Below are positions 56,782 to 64,000 of a stretch of 64,000 bases of DNA, one piece after another. Where the stretch lies: NCBI RefSeq assembly GCF_000426885.1, contig NZ_AUGF01000012.1:17324-81323 (forward strand). Direction: 5' to 3'. The notes under the pieces are model-generated. The model ran no database searches. It was not told where the DNA came from and saw nothing but the letters and a program-made list of their open reading frames with translations. The stretch's first letter is position 1, and each line of letters starts with the position of its first letter. The translations under genes were made by a program, and so were the position numbers. This DNA is from Moraxella caprae DSM 19149 (lineage in GTDB: Bacteria > Pseudomonadota > Gammaproteobacteria > Pseudomonadales > Moraxellaceae).

Positions 56782-57312
56782 ATGACCATACCAAATCTAA
56801 ACATCATGATTAGTAGCGAAGAAATCGCCCAAAAAGTGAGCGAGCTTGGCAAGCAAATCACCGCCCATTATGCCAACAGCGATAAAGAGTTGATTTTAAT
56901 CGGACTGCTTCGTGGTTCGGTGATTTTTATGGCGGATTTGTGCCGAGCGATTGATAAACCGCATGAGTTTGATTTTATGACCGCATCTAGCTACGCCAAA
57001 GGCACGGTATCTAGTGGCGATGTCAAGATTTTAAAAGATTTGGACGGCGACATTCGTGGTAAAGACGTGTTGATTGTTGAAGATATTATTGACTCTGGGC
57101 GTACGTTGTCCAAAGTCGTGGAGATTTTAAAAACCCGTGAGCCAAACTCCATTGAGCTTTGTACACTGGTCAGTAAACCGTCTCGCCGTGAGATAGACAT
57201 GGACGTAAAATTCTTAGGTTTTGAAGTCGAAGACCGTTTTATCGTGGGTTATGGTTTGGATTATGAACAAAAATACCGCCATTTACCATTTATCGGCGAG
57301 ATTGGGTTGTAA
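56782..57312 (+). CDS. hpt: Hypoxanthine phosphoribosyltransferase
   Basis: 176 residues. The PRPP loop [14 protein letters not shown] is at about residues 97-110; [15 protein letters not shown] precedes it. It salvages hypoxanthine and guanine. AAGGTAGTTTT before the ATG fixes the start; the open frame back to 56719 is not needed. Confidence 0.95.
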   Translation: MTIPNLNIMISSEEIAQKVSELGKQITAHYANSDKELILIGLLRGSVIFMADLCRAIDKPHEFDFMTASSYAKGTVSSGDVKILKDLDGDIRGKDVLIVEDIIDSGRTLSKVVEILKTREPNSIELCTLVSKPSRREIDMDVKFLGFEVEDRFIVGYGLDYEQKYRHLPFIGEIGL

Positions 57313-57357
57313 TGATAACTCATTGATTTATATAAACTATTTTAAAATTATAAATAA

Positions 57358-57385
57358 AAATCGGGTATCATGCCCGATTTTTTGA
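57358..57385 (+). terminator. Intrinsic terminator of hpt
   Basis: AATCGGG and CCCGATT arms with a TATCATG loop, then Ts. It overlaps the leader of the next gene. Confidence 0.85.
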
Positions 57386-57392
57386 TGATAGA

Positions 57393-58037
57393 ATGATTAT
57401 GATAGAGTTAGCCCAGCCGATTAATACGGCAAGTTTGATTTATGTGCTTGATTTTATTGGGGTTATTGCCTGTGCAGTGGCAGGTACCATGCTTGCCATT
57501 AGTAAGGGTTTTGATTTGTTTGGCTGTATTTTGGCATCGATGGTTAATGCCATTGGCGGTGGGACGATTCGTGATGTCATGCTTGATAGGCACCCACTGT
57601 TTTGGACGATAGATTTGAATTATGTGTTCGCCATTACGATAACATCAATCCTATGTCAGATGTTTTTTCGTCCGACGGCACGCATGAATGGCGTGTTAAA
57701 GCTGTTTGACGCCATTGGGCTGTCAGCATTTAGCGTGATTGGACTGACGGTGGCGTTATCAATGGGGGCGACACCACTCATCGCTGTGATGATGGCGGTG
57801 ATGACGAGTATCGCAGGCGGTATCATGCGAGACATGATTTGTCAAGAGTTGCCGATGGTACTGCAAAAGGAGATTTATATTACCGCCAGTATCTTGGGGT
57901 CGCTGACCTATCTGGGGCTGGGGCGACTGGGTGTGGTGGCGTGGCTGTGCGAGCTTGCCATGCTGATGGTGGTGTTTGGCGTGCGAATGCTGGCGGTGCG
58001 ATATGATTGGCATTTGCCAAACATTCGCATGGTGTAA
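57393..58037 (+). CDS. TRIC-family cation channel-like membrane protein (UPF0126)
   Basis: 214 residues with seven hydrophobic segments and two internal repeats, each with a Gly-rich kink: NAIGGGTIRDVML and SIAGGIMRDMICQ. This is the UPF0126/TRIC family (YicG, YadS). A trimeric cation channel is known for some members, while others are linked to glycine uptake. The start could be at the second Met (57399). Confidence 0.9.
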   Translation: MIMIELAQPINTASLIYVLDFIGVIACAVAGTMLAISKGFDLFGCILASMVNAIGGGTIRDVMLDRHPLFWTIDLNYVFAITITSILCQMFFRPTARMNGVLKLFDAIGLSAFSVIGLTVALSMGATPLIAVMMAVMTSIAGGIMRDMICQELPMVLQKEIYITASILGSLTYLGLGRLGVVAWLCELAMLMVVFGVRMLAVRYDWHLPNIRMV

Positions 58038-58089
58038 GATACAACAAATTAACCCCAATTTGCACCAATGTTAAATCTTGAAAAATGCC

Positions 58090-58120
58090 TTTGTAGAGGC
58101 GTGCTTTCCACGCCCTTTGG
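58090..58120. repeat. Family D REP-like palindrome, short copy
   Basis: TTTGTAGAGGCGTG, a short loop, then CCACGCCCTTTGG; arms AGGCGTG and CACGCC. Confidence 0.5.
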
Positions 58121-58157
58121 TGGTGTATTTTGAGGTTTGTGATTATACAAGCAAAAA

Positions 58158-58182
58158 ATAAACCCCAAGATAGGGGTTTATT
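58158..58182. terminator. Bidirectional terminator between the TRIC gene and purH
   Basis: AATAAACCCC and GGGGTTTATT arms with an AAGAT-like loop between convergent genes. Confidence 0.85.
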
Positions 58183-58205
58183 GCTGGTTGGGATATGCCC
58201 TAATT

Positions 58206-59798
58206 TTAGTGTCTAAAATGTCTCATGCCTGTGAACACCATGGCAATGCCATGCTCATCGGCGGCTTTGATGACTTCTTCATCACGCATAGAGCCACCGG
58301 GCTGGATAATGCACTTAATGCCAGCGTTGGCGGCGTTGTCAATGCCGTCTCTAAATGGGAAAAAGGCGTCCGATGCCATAACCGCCCCTTCAACAGGCAA
58401 TCCTGCGTGTTCGGCTTTGATGACGGCAATGCGAGCAGAGTTCACACGGCTCATCTGCCCTGCACCGATACCGATGGTTTGGCGGTTTTTGGCATAGACG
58501 ATGGCGTTGGATTTGACGTATTTGGCAACTTTCCATGCAAAAATCAAATCATCAAGCTCTTGCTTGGTGGGCTGTGCCTTGGTAACGACTTTTAGGTCGG
58601 ATTTGTCAATCATACCCAAATCCTGCTCTTGAACAAGCAGACCGCCATTCACACGTTTATAATCAAGCTGTGGCGCGCGTTCGTTGATGTTTGGCAATTC
58701 GCCACAAGTCATTACACGCACGTTTTTCTTGGCTGATGTAATGTCAAGTACACCGTCTGCCACGCTTGGGGCGATGATGACTTCGACAAATTGACGGTCG
58801 ATGATGGTTTTGGCGGTATCCACGTCTAGCTCACGGTTAAAAGCGATAATCCCACCAAAGGCAGATTCAGGGTCGGTGGCGTAGGCTAAGTTATAAGCGT
58901 CCAAAATACCGTCAAGCGATACCGCCACACCGCAAGGGTTGGCGTGTTTGACAATCACGCAGGCAGGCTTGGCAAAGGATTTGACACATTCTAATGCCGC
59001 ATCGGTGTCGGCGATGTTATTGTAGGATAACTCTTTGCCTTGCAACTGCTTGGCGGTGGCAATAGATGCTTCTGTTGTCCCACTTTCTACATAAAAACTG
59101 GCAGTTTGGTGGGGGTTTTCGCCATAGCGGAGTTCTTGGGCTTTGTTAAGCTGAATGTTAAAGGTGCGTGGAAATTGGGTTTTGGCGGTGGCATCATCGC
59201 TTAATGTCTCGCCTTTGTCCAGTAGTCTTGCCCCTAAAAAGCTCGCTATCATGCCGTCATAACTGGCAGTATGTTCAAAGGCTTTAACCGCCAAATCAAA
59301 GCGAGTGCTGTCTGATAATTTGCCGTCTGCCTTTAGTTCGTTGATGACGGTGGCGTAGTCGGCAGGGCTTGTGATGATACCCACATATTTGTGGTTTTTG
59401 GCAGATGAGCGTACCATGGCAGGGCCGCCAATGTCAATATTTTCAATGGCATCACTCATGGTAACACTATCTTTGGCAACTGTTTGGGCAAAGGGGTATA
59501 GGTTCACCGCCACGATATCAATGGCATCGATGCCATGCTCTGCCATGATGTCGGCATCTATCTCACGGCGACCTAAGATACCGCCATGAATCTTGGGGTG
59601 TAAGGTCTTAACTCGTCCGTCCATCATCTCAGCAAAGCCAGTGTGGGCGGAGACTTCTGTGGCATTGACACCGTTTTCGGTCAAAAGTTTAAAGGTACCG
59701 CCAGTGGATAGGATACCAAAGCCTAAGGCAGATAATTCTTGGGCGAATTCTACAATGCCTGCCTTGTCAGAGACGGAGAGTAGGGCGAATTTTTTCAT
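58206..59798 (-). CDS. purH: AICAR transformylase/IMP cyclohydrolase
   Basis: 530 residues, normal length. The N-terminal IMP cyclohydrolase part starts [16 protein letters not shown] and has STGGTFKLL; the C-terminal transformylase carries [14 protein letters not shown]. It performs the last two steps of IMP synthesis. The ATG at 59798 has AAGGTATTTTT before it; the frame runs open to 59891. It follows fis on the same strand, after a terminator-like hairpin. Confidence 0.97.
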   Translation of the reverse strand: MKKFALLSVSDKAGIVEFAQELSALGFGILSTGGTFKLLTENGVNATEVSAHTGFAEMMDGRVKTLHPKIHGGILGRREIDADIMAEHGIDAIDIVAVNLYPFAQTVAKDSVTMSDAIENIDIGGPAMVRSSAKNHKYVGIITSPADYATVINELKADGKLSDSTRFDLAVKAFEHTASYDGMIASFLGARLLDKGETLSDDATAKTQFPRTFNIQLNKAQELRYGENPHQTASFYVESGTTEASIATAKQLQGKELSYNNIADTDAALECVKSFAKPACVIVKHANPCGVAVSLDGILDAYNLAYATDPESAFGGIIAFNRELDVDTAKTIIDRQFVEVIIAPSVADGVLDITSAKKNVRVMTCGELPNINERAPQLDYKRVNGGLLVQEQDLGMIDKSDLKVVTKAQPTKQELDDLIFAWKVAKYVKSNAIVYAKNRQTIGIGAGQMSRVNSARIAVIKAEHAGLPVEGAVMASDAFFPFRDGIDNAANAGIKCIIQPGGSMRDEEVIKAADEHGIAMVFTGMRHFRH

Positions 59799-59866
59799 AA
59801 AAATACCTTTTTGGGTTACAAGGGTGGATAAAACAGGATTAAAAGTGGGATTAAAACAAAACGAAA

Positions 59867-59887
59867 ACCCGCCAAAAAATGACGGGT
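59867..59887 (-). terminator. Intrinsic terminator of fis
   Basis: ACCCGTC and GGCGGGT arms (one G-T pair) and TTTTCGTTTT on the minus strand, between fis and purH. Confidence 0.7.
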
Positions 59888-59902
59888 GCAAAAAATTAGA
59901 AA

Positions 59903-60160
59903 TTATAATAAGCCATGCGTTTTTAGCTTAGTGCGGAGCGTGCCACGATTTAGCCCAAGCATTTGAGCGGCTTTGGATTGGTTGTTGCGTGTGTGCTTCA
60001 TGACCGCCACCAACAGAGGTTTTTCAAATTCATGCAAAAAAATCTCATACATGCTTGTAGTATTCTCACCATTTAGGTGCATCAAGTAACTTTCCACTGC
60101 TTTTTTGACTTCGTCATGTAGGGGGGTAGTTTCCTGAATGGGAGGCGTGGGGGTCATCAT
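59903..60160 (-). CDS. fis: DNA-binding protein Fis
   Basis: 85 residues. The C-terminal HTH reads [21 protein letters not shown], nearly identical to the family; the N-terminus is variable and Pro/Thr-rich. A nucleoid protein and regulator. GGAGCTTTT precedes the ATG at 60160. The usual upstream partner dusB is absent here. Confidence 0.95.
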   Translation of the reverse strand: MMTPTPPIQETTPLHDEVKKAVESYLMHLNGENTTSMYEIFLHEFEKPLLVAVMKHTRNNQSKAAQMLGLNRGTLRTKLKTHGLL

Positions 60161-60206
60161 AAAAGCTCCTGTGTCTCACTTAACCTTGTTCTTACGAGTG
60201 GTAGGC

Positions 60207-60412
60207 TGGGGCGTGCCTGCCCTTTATAACACTATTTACAATTTGCAAATTTTTAGAAATAAAAGTATATTTTTGCATGAAAAATGGCTAAATCTGGTTT
60301 TTCATCGTCAAAAATTTGCCTGATAGAATGGCTATCAGTCTGCATTTTTTCCTTGAAAAACGTGCGATTTTTCTCATTTTTCATTGCAAATACAAAAGGC
60401 AGGCACGCCCTG
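60207..60412. repeat. Family A MITE-like element, copy i
   Basis: TG GGGCGTGCC to GGCACGCCC TG, 206 bases, R1 type (CTTTATAACAC). TG on both sides. It lies about 45 bases upstream of fis, so it may carry or replace part of the fis promoter. The rest of the gap to 60632 has no ORF. Confidence 0.88.
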
Positions 60413-60632
60413 GTCAATACCTATCAATCACCTGTTGGTAGAAGGCGTATTTCCTAGAATTATTGTAAAACAATTGCCGTAATTTGGCAAGTCGTGAGAT
60501 GTCTGTAATGTTAAGCTGTATTATCCTGTTGTTAATTTGTGTTAATGAATAATTACAAAGTGGTAATTTATCCGTCAAAATGATGGGATGAATCTTTACC
60601 TAACAGAGCAAGTTAGCTTGGTGCTAGGTGAC

Positions 60633-61715
60633 TTAGGGTTGTTGATAAAATGGCGTAACTGTTACCGAGCTTGCTTTGGGGGCAGGGTTCACTGAAAGCA
60701 TGATCCGCTTGTGCTGATTGGTAAGTAAGGTGGTCTGAGATTCGCCAAGGTAGTCTTTGGTGTCCGCCACAAAGTCCCCCACGACCACACCACTACTGTC
60801 TTTAAACTGCACCAGTAAGTAAGGAAACAGTTGTTCAGAATTGGTTTTGTTGGTGATGTTAATGATGACATCTTTTTGATTTTCTAGGGATGATGCGATT
60901 TCCAAGCCATTTAAATCTGCCGATGGAATATTGCAGGGAATAACTCCGCAGATGGTATGAGCAAGGCTGGCAGTCTCAGGGTTTTTGGCAAGTTTATCTA
61001 TATTAAATAGAGCGTATTGTGCCACCAATAGCCCAACGAGCAATAAACACCCAATGAGCCACAAAAACTGTGACCCTAAGGATTTTTTGGTAGCAAGTTG
61101 TTGAGTGGTGGGCTTGTTTGATTGGATTTCTTTGATGTTGGTTGGTTTTTTGGGTTTGGGTGTGGCGACAGGGATGATGGCATCCAAATCGACGTTGTTT
61201 ATGGCAGAGCTGGTATTAGTGGTTTGGGTGATGTTGACAGGCTTGGTGTCTTTGAGTAAATCATCAGCCCAAGATTCTTCCCCTTCGTTATCCGCCATCT
61301 CATCCTTGGTGCTTTTGGCGACTGTCGGAGCAAAGCTGATGTTGTCTTTTAAAAAGCTGTCCAACTCATCATCAGAAAAGCTTACGCCCGCGACAGCTTT
61401 GGTTTTGTTCTCTTCAATGCCATCCATCTCGTCATGAATCATGCCTTCGGTGGGTGCGGGTTTGACACGCTTGGTACGTTTGGGGGTGGTTGGGGCAGAG
61501 CGTGCCACTGTTTGGACTGTCTGAGCTTGGGGTTGTGGGGTGGGATTTGTCTGTCTTTGAGCTTGGGCGGCAGGCGAGCTACCGACCAGATTGGCATTTA
61601 GAAAAAACACTTGTTGGCACTTACCGCATTTGGCACGAGCATTGGGGTCACCAAGTTTGGCGGCCGGCATGGGATAAGTCGTTTGGCAATGGGGGCACTT
61701 AGTTTGATTACTCAT
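60633..61715 (-). CDS. Zinc-ribbon and DUF3426 protein
   Basis: 360 residues. An MJ0042-type zinc ribbon at residues 6-35 (CPHCQTTYPM, AKCGKCQQVF); a long Pro/Thr/Asp-rich linker; one membrane helix at about residues 215-235 (LWLIGCLLLVGLLVAQY); and a C-terminal DUF3426 domain outside the membrane. Function unknown. In Pseudomonas such a gene also lies between prmA and dusB-fis. The ATG at 61715 gives the ribbon at the N-terminus; the open frame to 61778 is not used. Confidence 0.9.
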   Translation of the reverse strand: MSNQTKCPHCQTTYPMPAAKLGDPNARAKCGKCQQVFFLNANLVGSSPAAQAQRQTNPTPQPQAQTVQTVARSAPTTPKRTKRVKPAPTEGMIHDEMDGIEENKTKAVAGVSFSDDELDSFLKDNISFAPTVAKSTKDEMADNEGEESWADDLLKDTKPVNITQTTNTSSAINNVDLDAIIPVATPKPKKPTNIKEIQSNKPTTQQLATKKSLGSQFLWLIGCLLLVGLLVAQYALFNIDKLAKNPETASLAHTICGVIPCNIPSADLNGLEIASSLENQKDVIINITNKTNSEQLFPYLLVQFKDSSGVVVGDFVADTKDYLGESQTTLLTNQHKRIMLSVNPAPKASSVTVTPFYQQP

Positions 61716-61842
61716 GTTTTTGTCAAATCCAGTAAAATAATAGGCAAAGATAGGAAATTGGCAAGTAACAACTTGCAAAAATCGTACAAACTATTTTTCT
61801 TTATGCTACTAAATTGTTACGCATTTGACAATTTTAATCCGC

Positions 61843-62769
61843 TCAGCTGTGCTTAATAGCGGATAAACGATACCAATGATGGTCTTCGCTGTTGTTATAA
61901 TGATAAGGTGTATCAAGGTCAAAATAGGGCTGGTATGCCATCATAACATCATCGACTTGGTTCTCAATAAGCCCTGCCAAGACGATATTGCCTTTATCCT
62001 TTAATAAGGTGGCAAACAAGGGGGCAAAGTGAATGAGTGGCTTGGCTAGGATGTTGGCGGTGATGGTGTCCGCTTTTATATCATGCGTTTGTTGATAAGC
62101 CTTAAATTCATCGGGCAAAAATACCAACATCTTATCTTCGACGCCATTTAGTTTGGCGTTTTGGCGGGTAGCAAGCACCGCTTGGGGGTCAATATCCACC
62201 GCCAATACTTGCTTAGCCCCAAGCAGTAACGCTCCTACGCCCAAAATCCCCGAGCCACAGCCATAGTCAATGACGACTTTATCGGTCAAATCCTGCGTGG
62301 TCAGCCAGTCAAGGCACAGCCGAGTGGTGGCGTGATAGCCCGTACCAAAGGCAAGACCGGGGTCTAGGATGAGGTTGGTAGCGTCTGGGTCGGGAGCGTC
62401 TAGCCATTCGGGGACTATCCACAGGTTGCCAGCACATTGGATGGGCTTGTAATGGGTCATCCACTCACGTGTCCAGTCCTTATCATCTAGCACCGACAAC
62501 CACACACGGCTTGCCCCGACTTCGGCGGCGATGTCATAGGCAAGGCTCTCAAAGTTGGTGCCATCAAATCGCCCATCGGTGTTGGTGTCAAAAATGGCGG
62601 TCAGCACCACCTCGCCCCATAATGGCTCTTCGCCGGGCATGGGCTCAAACAGCGGTTCATCGCCTGCGTCTTCTAGTAGAATGGAGACCGCTTCGGCTTC
62701 ATAGAACAGTGCTTCGGCAAGTTCAACTTGCTCTTTGGTCAGTTGTAGGTGAATTTGTTGCCATGCCAT
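61843..62769 (-). CDS. prmA: Ribosomal protein L11 methyltransferase
   Basis: 308 residues. The N-terminal substrate domain starts WQQIHLQLTKEQVELAE; the SAM motif is IDYGCGSGILGVGALLLGA, preceded by FGTGYHATTRLCL. It trimethylates L11. SD GGAAACTCTC. Upstream of the DUF3426 gene on the same strand. Confidence 0.96.
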   Translation of the reverse strand: MAWQQIHLQLTKEQVELAEALFYEAEAVSILLEDAGDEPLFEPMPGEEPLWGEVVLTAIFDTNTDGRFDGTNFESLAYDIAAEVGASRVWLSVLDDKDWTREWMTHYKPIQCAGNLWIVPEWLDAPDPDATNLILDPGLAFGTGYHATTRLCLDWLTTQDLTDKVVIDYGCGSGILGVGALLLGAKQVLAVDIDPQAVLATRQNAKLNGVEDKMLVFLPDEFKAYQQTHDIKADTITANILAKPLIHFAPLFATLLKDKGNIVLAGLIENQVDDVMMAYQPYFDLDTPYHYNNSEDHHWYRLSAIKHS

Positions 62770-62841
62770 GAGAGTTTCCTGTTTGTTGGTGTGCCAAATT
62801 AATTGGCGAATACTGGGTGGGGTAAATGTTGGGTTTGATGG

Positions 62842-63705
62842 TTATTTGCCGTCATCATCGGTTAAGATTGCCAAATCGTCTTTGCAAAGGTTGTCAATAT
62901 TGGACTTGCAAAAATCAGGGTCAAGACGACAGATGGCATTTTGCAATGCTTCAATGTGCTTATCTTGGGCTTGGATGTGAGCGAGTAGTTTGGCGATACT
63001 CGTTGCCACAGGGTCGGCACTGTTTGGGCTTAGCCCATAGGCGTTGAAACTGGCGTCATTGGTAGATTCTAGGCGGATACCCTTATCGGGGGTGCTAGGC
63101 TTGGGTGTGTCGCTTTTGATGTCATCGCTTGTTTCGGTGTTTTTGATGTTTTTGTCAATCATGCGAGCTGCCGAACCAACCATGGTCGCCCCTGCAGGGA
63201 CGGGCTTGACAACCACGGCATTTGAGCCGATTTTGGCGTTGTCGCCCACGCTAAAACCGCCCAAGATTTTCGCCCCTGCTCCGACCACGACATTATCGCC
63301 AAGCGTGGGGTGGCGTTTTGTGCCTTTCTCCCATGACACCCCACCAAGCGTGACACCATGATATAAAGTCACGTCATCACCAATCTCTGCTGTCTCACCG
63401 ATGACGACCCCCATGCCATGGTCAATGAACAGACGTTTGCCAATCTTGGCAGCAGGATGAATCTCAATACCTGTCGCCATGCGTGTCAAGTGCGACAAAC
63501 CCCTTGCCAAAAATTTGTGGTCAGTCTGCCATAGGGTGTGAGATGCACGGTGCAAGGTGCGAGCATGAATGCCCGGATAAGTCAGGGCAATCTCAATCTT
63601 GGTGCGAGCGGCAGGGTCACGTTCTAGCACCGCACTCAAATCATCATCGATGGCACAGGCTAGGTTTTTGAGTTTGGAATTTATTAGCTTGGAAAAGATA
63701 CTCAT
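62842..63705 (-). CDS. cysE: Serine O-acetyltransferase
   Basis: 287 residues. An N-terminal helical part; left-handed beta-helix hexapeptides from about residue 95 ([25 protein letters not shown]); catalytic His in IDHG and TKRHPTLGD. It makes O-acetylserine for cysteine synthesis; the derived N-acetylserine is the CysB inducer, whose gene lies at 30.9 kb. The C-terminus carries about 100 extra or diverged residues with DPDFC. Single gene. Confidence 0.93.
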   Translation of the reverse strand: MSIFSKLINSKLKNLACAIDDDLSAVLERDPAARTKIEIALTYPGIHARTLHRASHTLWQTDHKFLARGLSHLTRMATGIEIHPAAKIGKRLFIDHGMGVVIGETAEIGDDVTLYHGVTLGGVSWEKGTKRHPTLGDNVVVGAGAKILGGFSVGDNAKIGSNAVVVKPVPAGATMVGSAARMIDKNIKNTETSDDIKSDTPKPSTPDKGIRLESTNDASFNAYGLSPNSADPVATSIAKLLAHIQAQDKHIEALQNAICRLDPDFCKSNIDNLCKDDLAILTDDDGK

Positions 63706-63890
63706 GGAATATAACGCATTTTAAAATGGCTTATTCTACCATCAAAAGCTCGCTGAGTATAGGGCTTGTTTGATTTTTGAGTGTTTAAGTTGGGAAATTT
63801 TTAAGGGAAATTTTATTTAACATAATCCAAATTGTTGATACTCAATTTATTGATAATGGGTTTTAAAAAGGGCGTGGGGTAGGGATTATG

Positions 63891-64000
63891 TGTTAGAAAC
63901 AGTCGCGTTATTTACAGTATTAAGGTAAAATACTGCAAATGAACATACACAAAAACACAAGACTGCTTCCCCACCATAGGGAAGCCATTTGGACTGCTTA
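63891..64000 (+). mobile_element. Left edge of an IS481-like insertion sequence
   Basis: TGTTAGAAACAGTCGCG begins the likely terminal repeat; CAGTATT and AATACTG form a small palindrome just before the transposase start. The element runs off the window. Confidence 0.5.
63939..64000 (+). CDS. IS481-family transposase, N-terminal fragment
   Basis: 20 codons: MNIHKNTRLLPHHREAIW then TA, matching the usual start of IS481 transposases (NIHKNARLTPxxR). The rest lies outside the window. Confidence 0.6.
   Translation, partial: MNIHKNTRLLPHHREAIWTA

Noticed and set aside
63915..63934. CAGTATT...AATACTG palindrome as a regulator site of a chromosomal gene
   Set aside because: It lies within the probable IS481 end, just before the transposase start, so it belongs to the element.

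Overview
The window reads as a chromosomal segment of a Moraxella-type gammaproteobacterium (Moraxellaceae). The evidence is protein similarity recognised by eye, a folate-independent methionine synthase locus (mesX-mesD) of the kind known from Acinetobacter, single-copy housekeeping genes, moderately AT-rich DNA, and many small interspersed repeats. I cannot name the species. No rRNA, tRNA, CRISPR array, prophage or plasmid gene was seen. Almost everything is core metabolism; the mobile DNA consists of small non-autonomous repeats, two IS remnants or fragments, and the edge of an IS481-like element at the right end.

Layout: 0-6 kb holds a superoxide dismutase tail, cytochrome c', hemF, a DegS/AlgW-type protease, and yacG-argD. 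6-10.5 kb holds a DUF3360-like permease, a nested repeat cluster, yhdT-panF and rpsT. 11-17 kb holds gyrA and mesX-mesD-flavin reductase. 17-25 kb is a molybdenum cofactor (Moco) cluster: a His-rich PpiC-type isomerase, moeA, two tiny membrane proteins, moaA, a MOSC protein, moaB, mobA, moaC, moaD, moaE. moeB lies apart at 35 kb. 25-37 kb holds rnz, dusB, clpA, folD, an IS982 remnant, cysB, an orphan hicB, ampG, prmC-moeB and ubiB. 37-45 kb holds cstA, a coiled-coil protein, clpS, a TrmB-like methyltransferase, a flavoprotein, a hydrolase, infA, truA and an asparaginase. 45-50 kb holds a FimV split into two genes, and asd. 50-58 kb holds a candidate small RNA, mscS, rlmKL, ttcA, a frameshifted membrane-protein gene, hpt and a TRIC-family protein. 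58-64 kb holds purH, fis, a DUF3426 protein, prmA, cysE and the start of an IS481-like transposase.

Repeats are the most unusual aspect. Family A is a roughly 205-225 bp MITE-like element with GGGCGTGCC-type inverted ends, usually flanked by TA or TG on both sides. It occurs at least nine times plus fragments. It has mosaic internal versions, is nested in another repeat (family C), and supplies the 3' coding end of argD and the stop codon of cysB. Family B is a hairpin repeat of about 85-115 bp (three copies). Family D is a small REP-like palindrome built around TTGTAGGG (four copies). An approximately 100 bp IS-end-like mini-element lies near 50.4 kb.

Functional links: clpA and its adaptor clpS are both present but 10 kb apart. 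The Moco genes lie here without any molybdoenzyme or molybdate transporter. The block known in E. coli as yhdT-panF-prmA-dusB-fis is scattered over three places. Many transcription units end in clear intrinsic terminators, and several promoters appear to use an extended -10 (TGnTATAAT).
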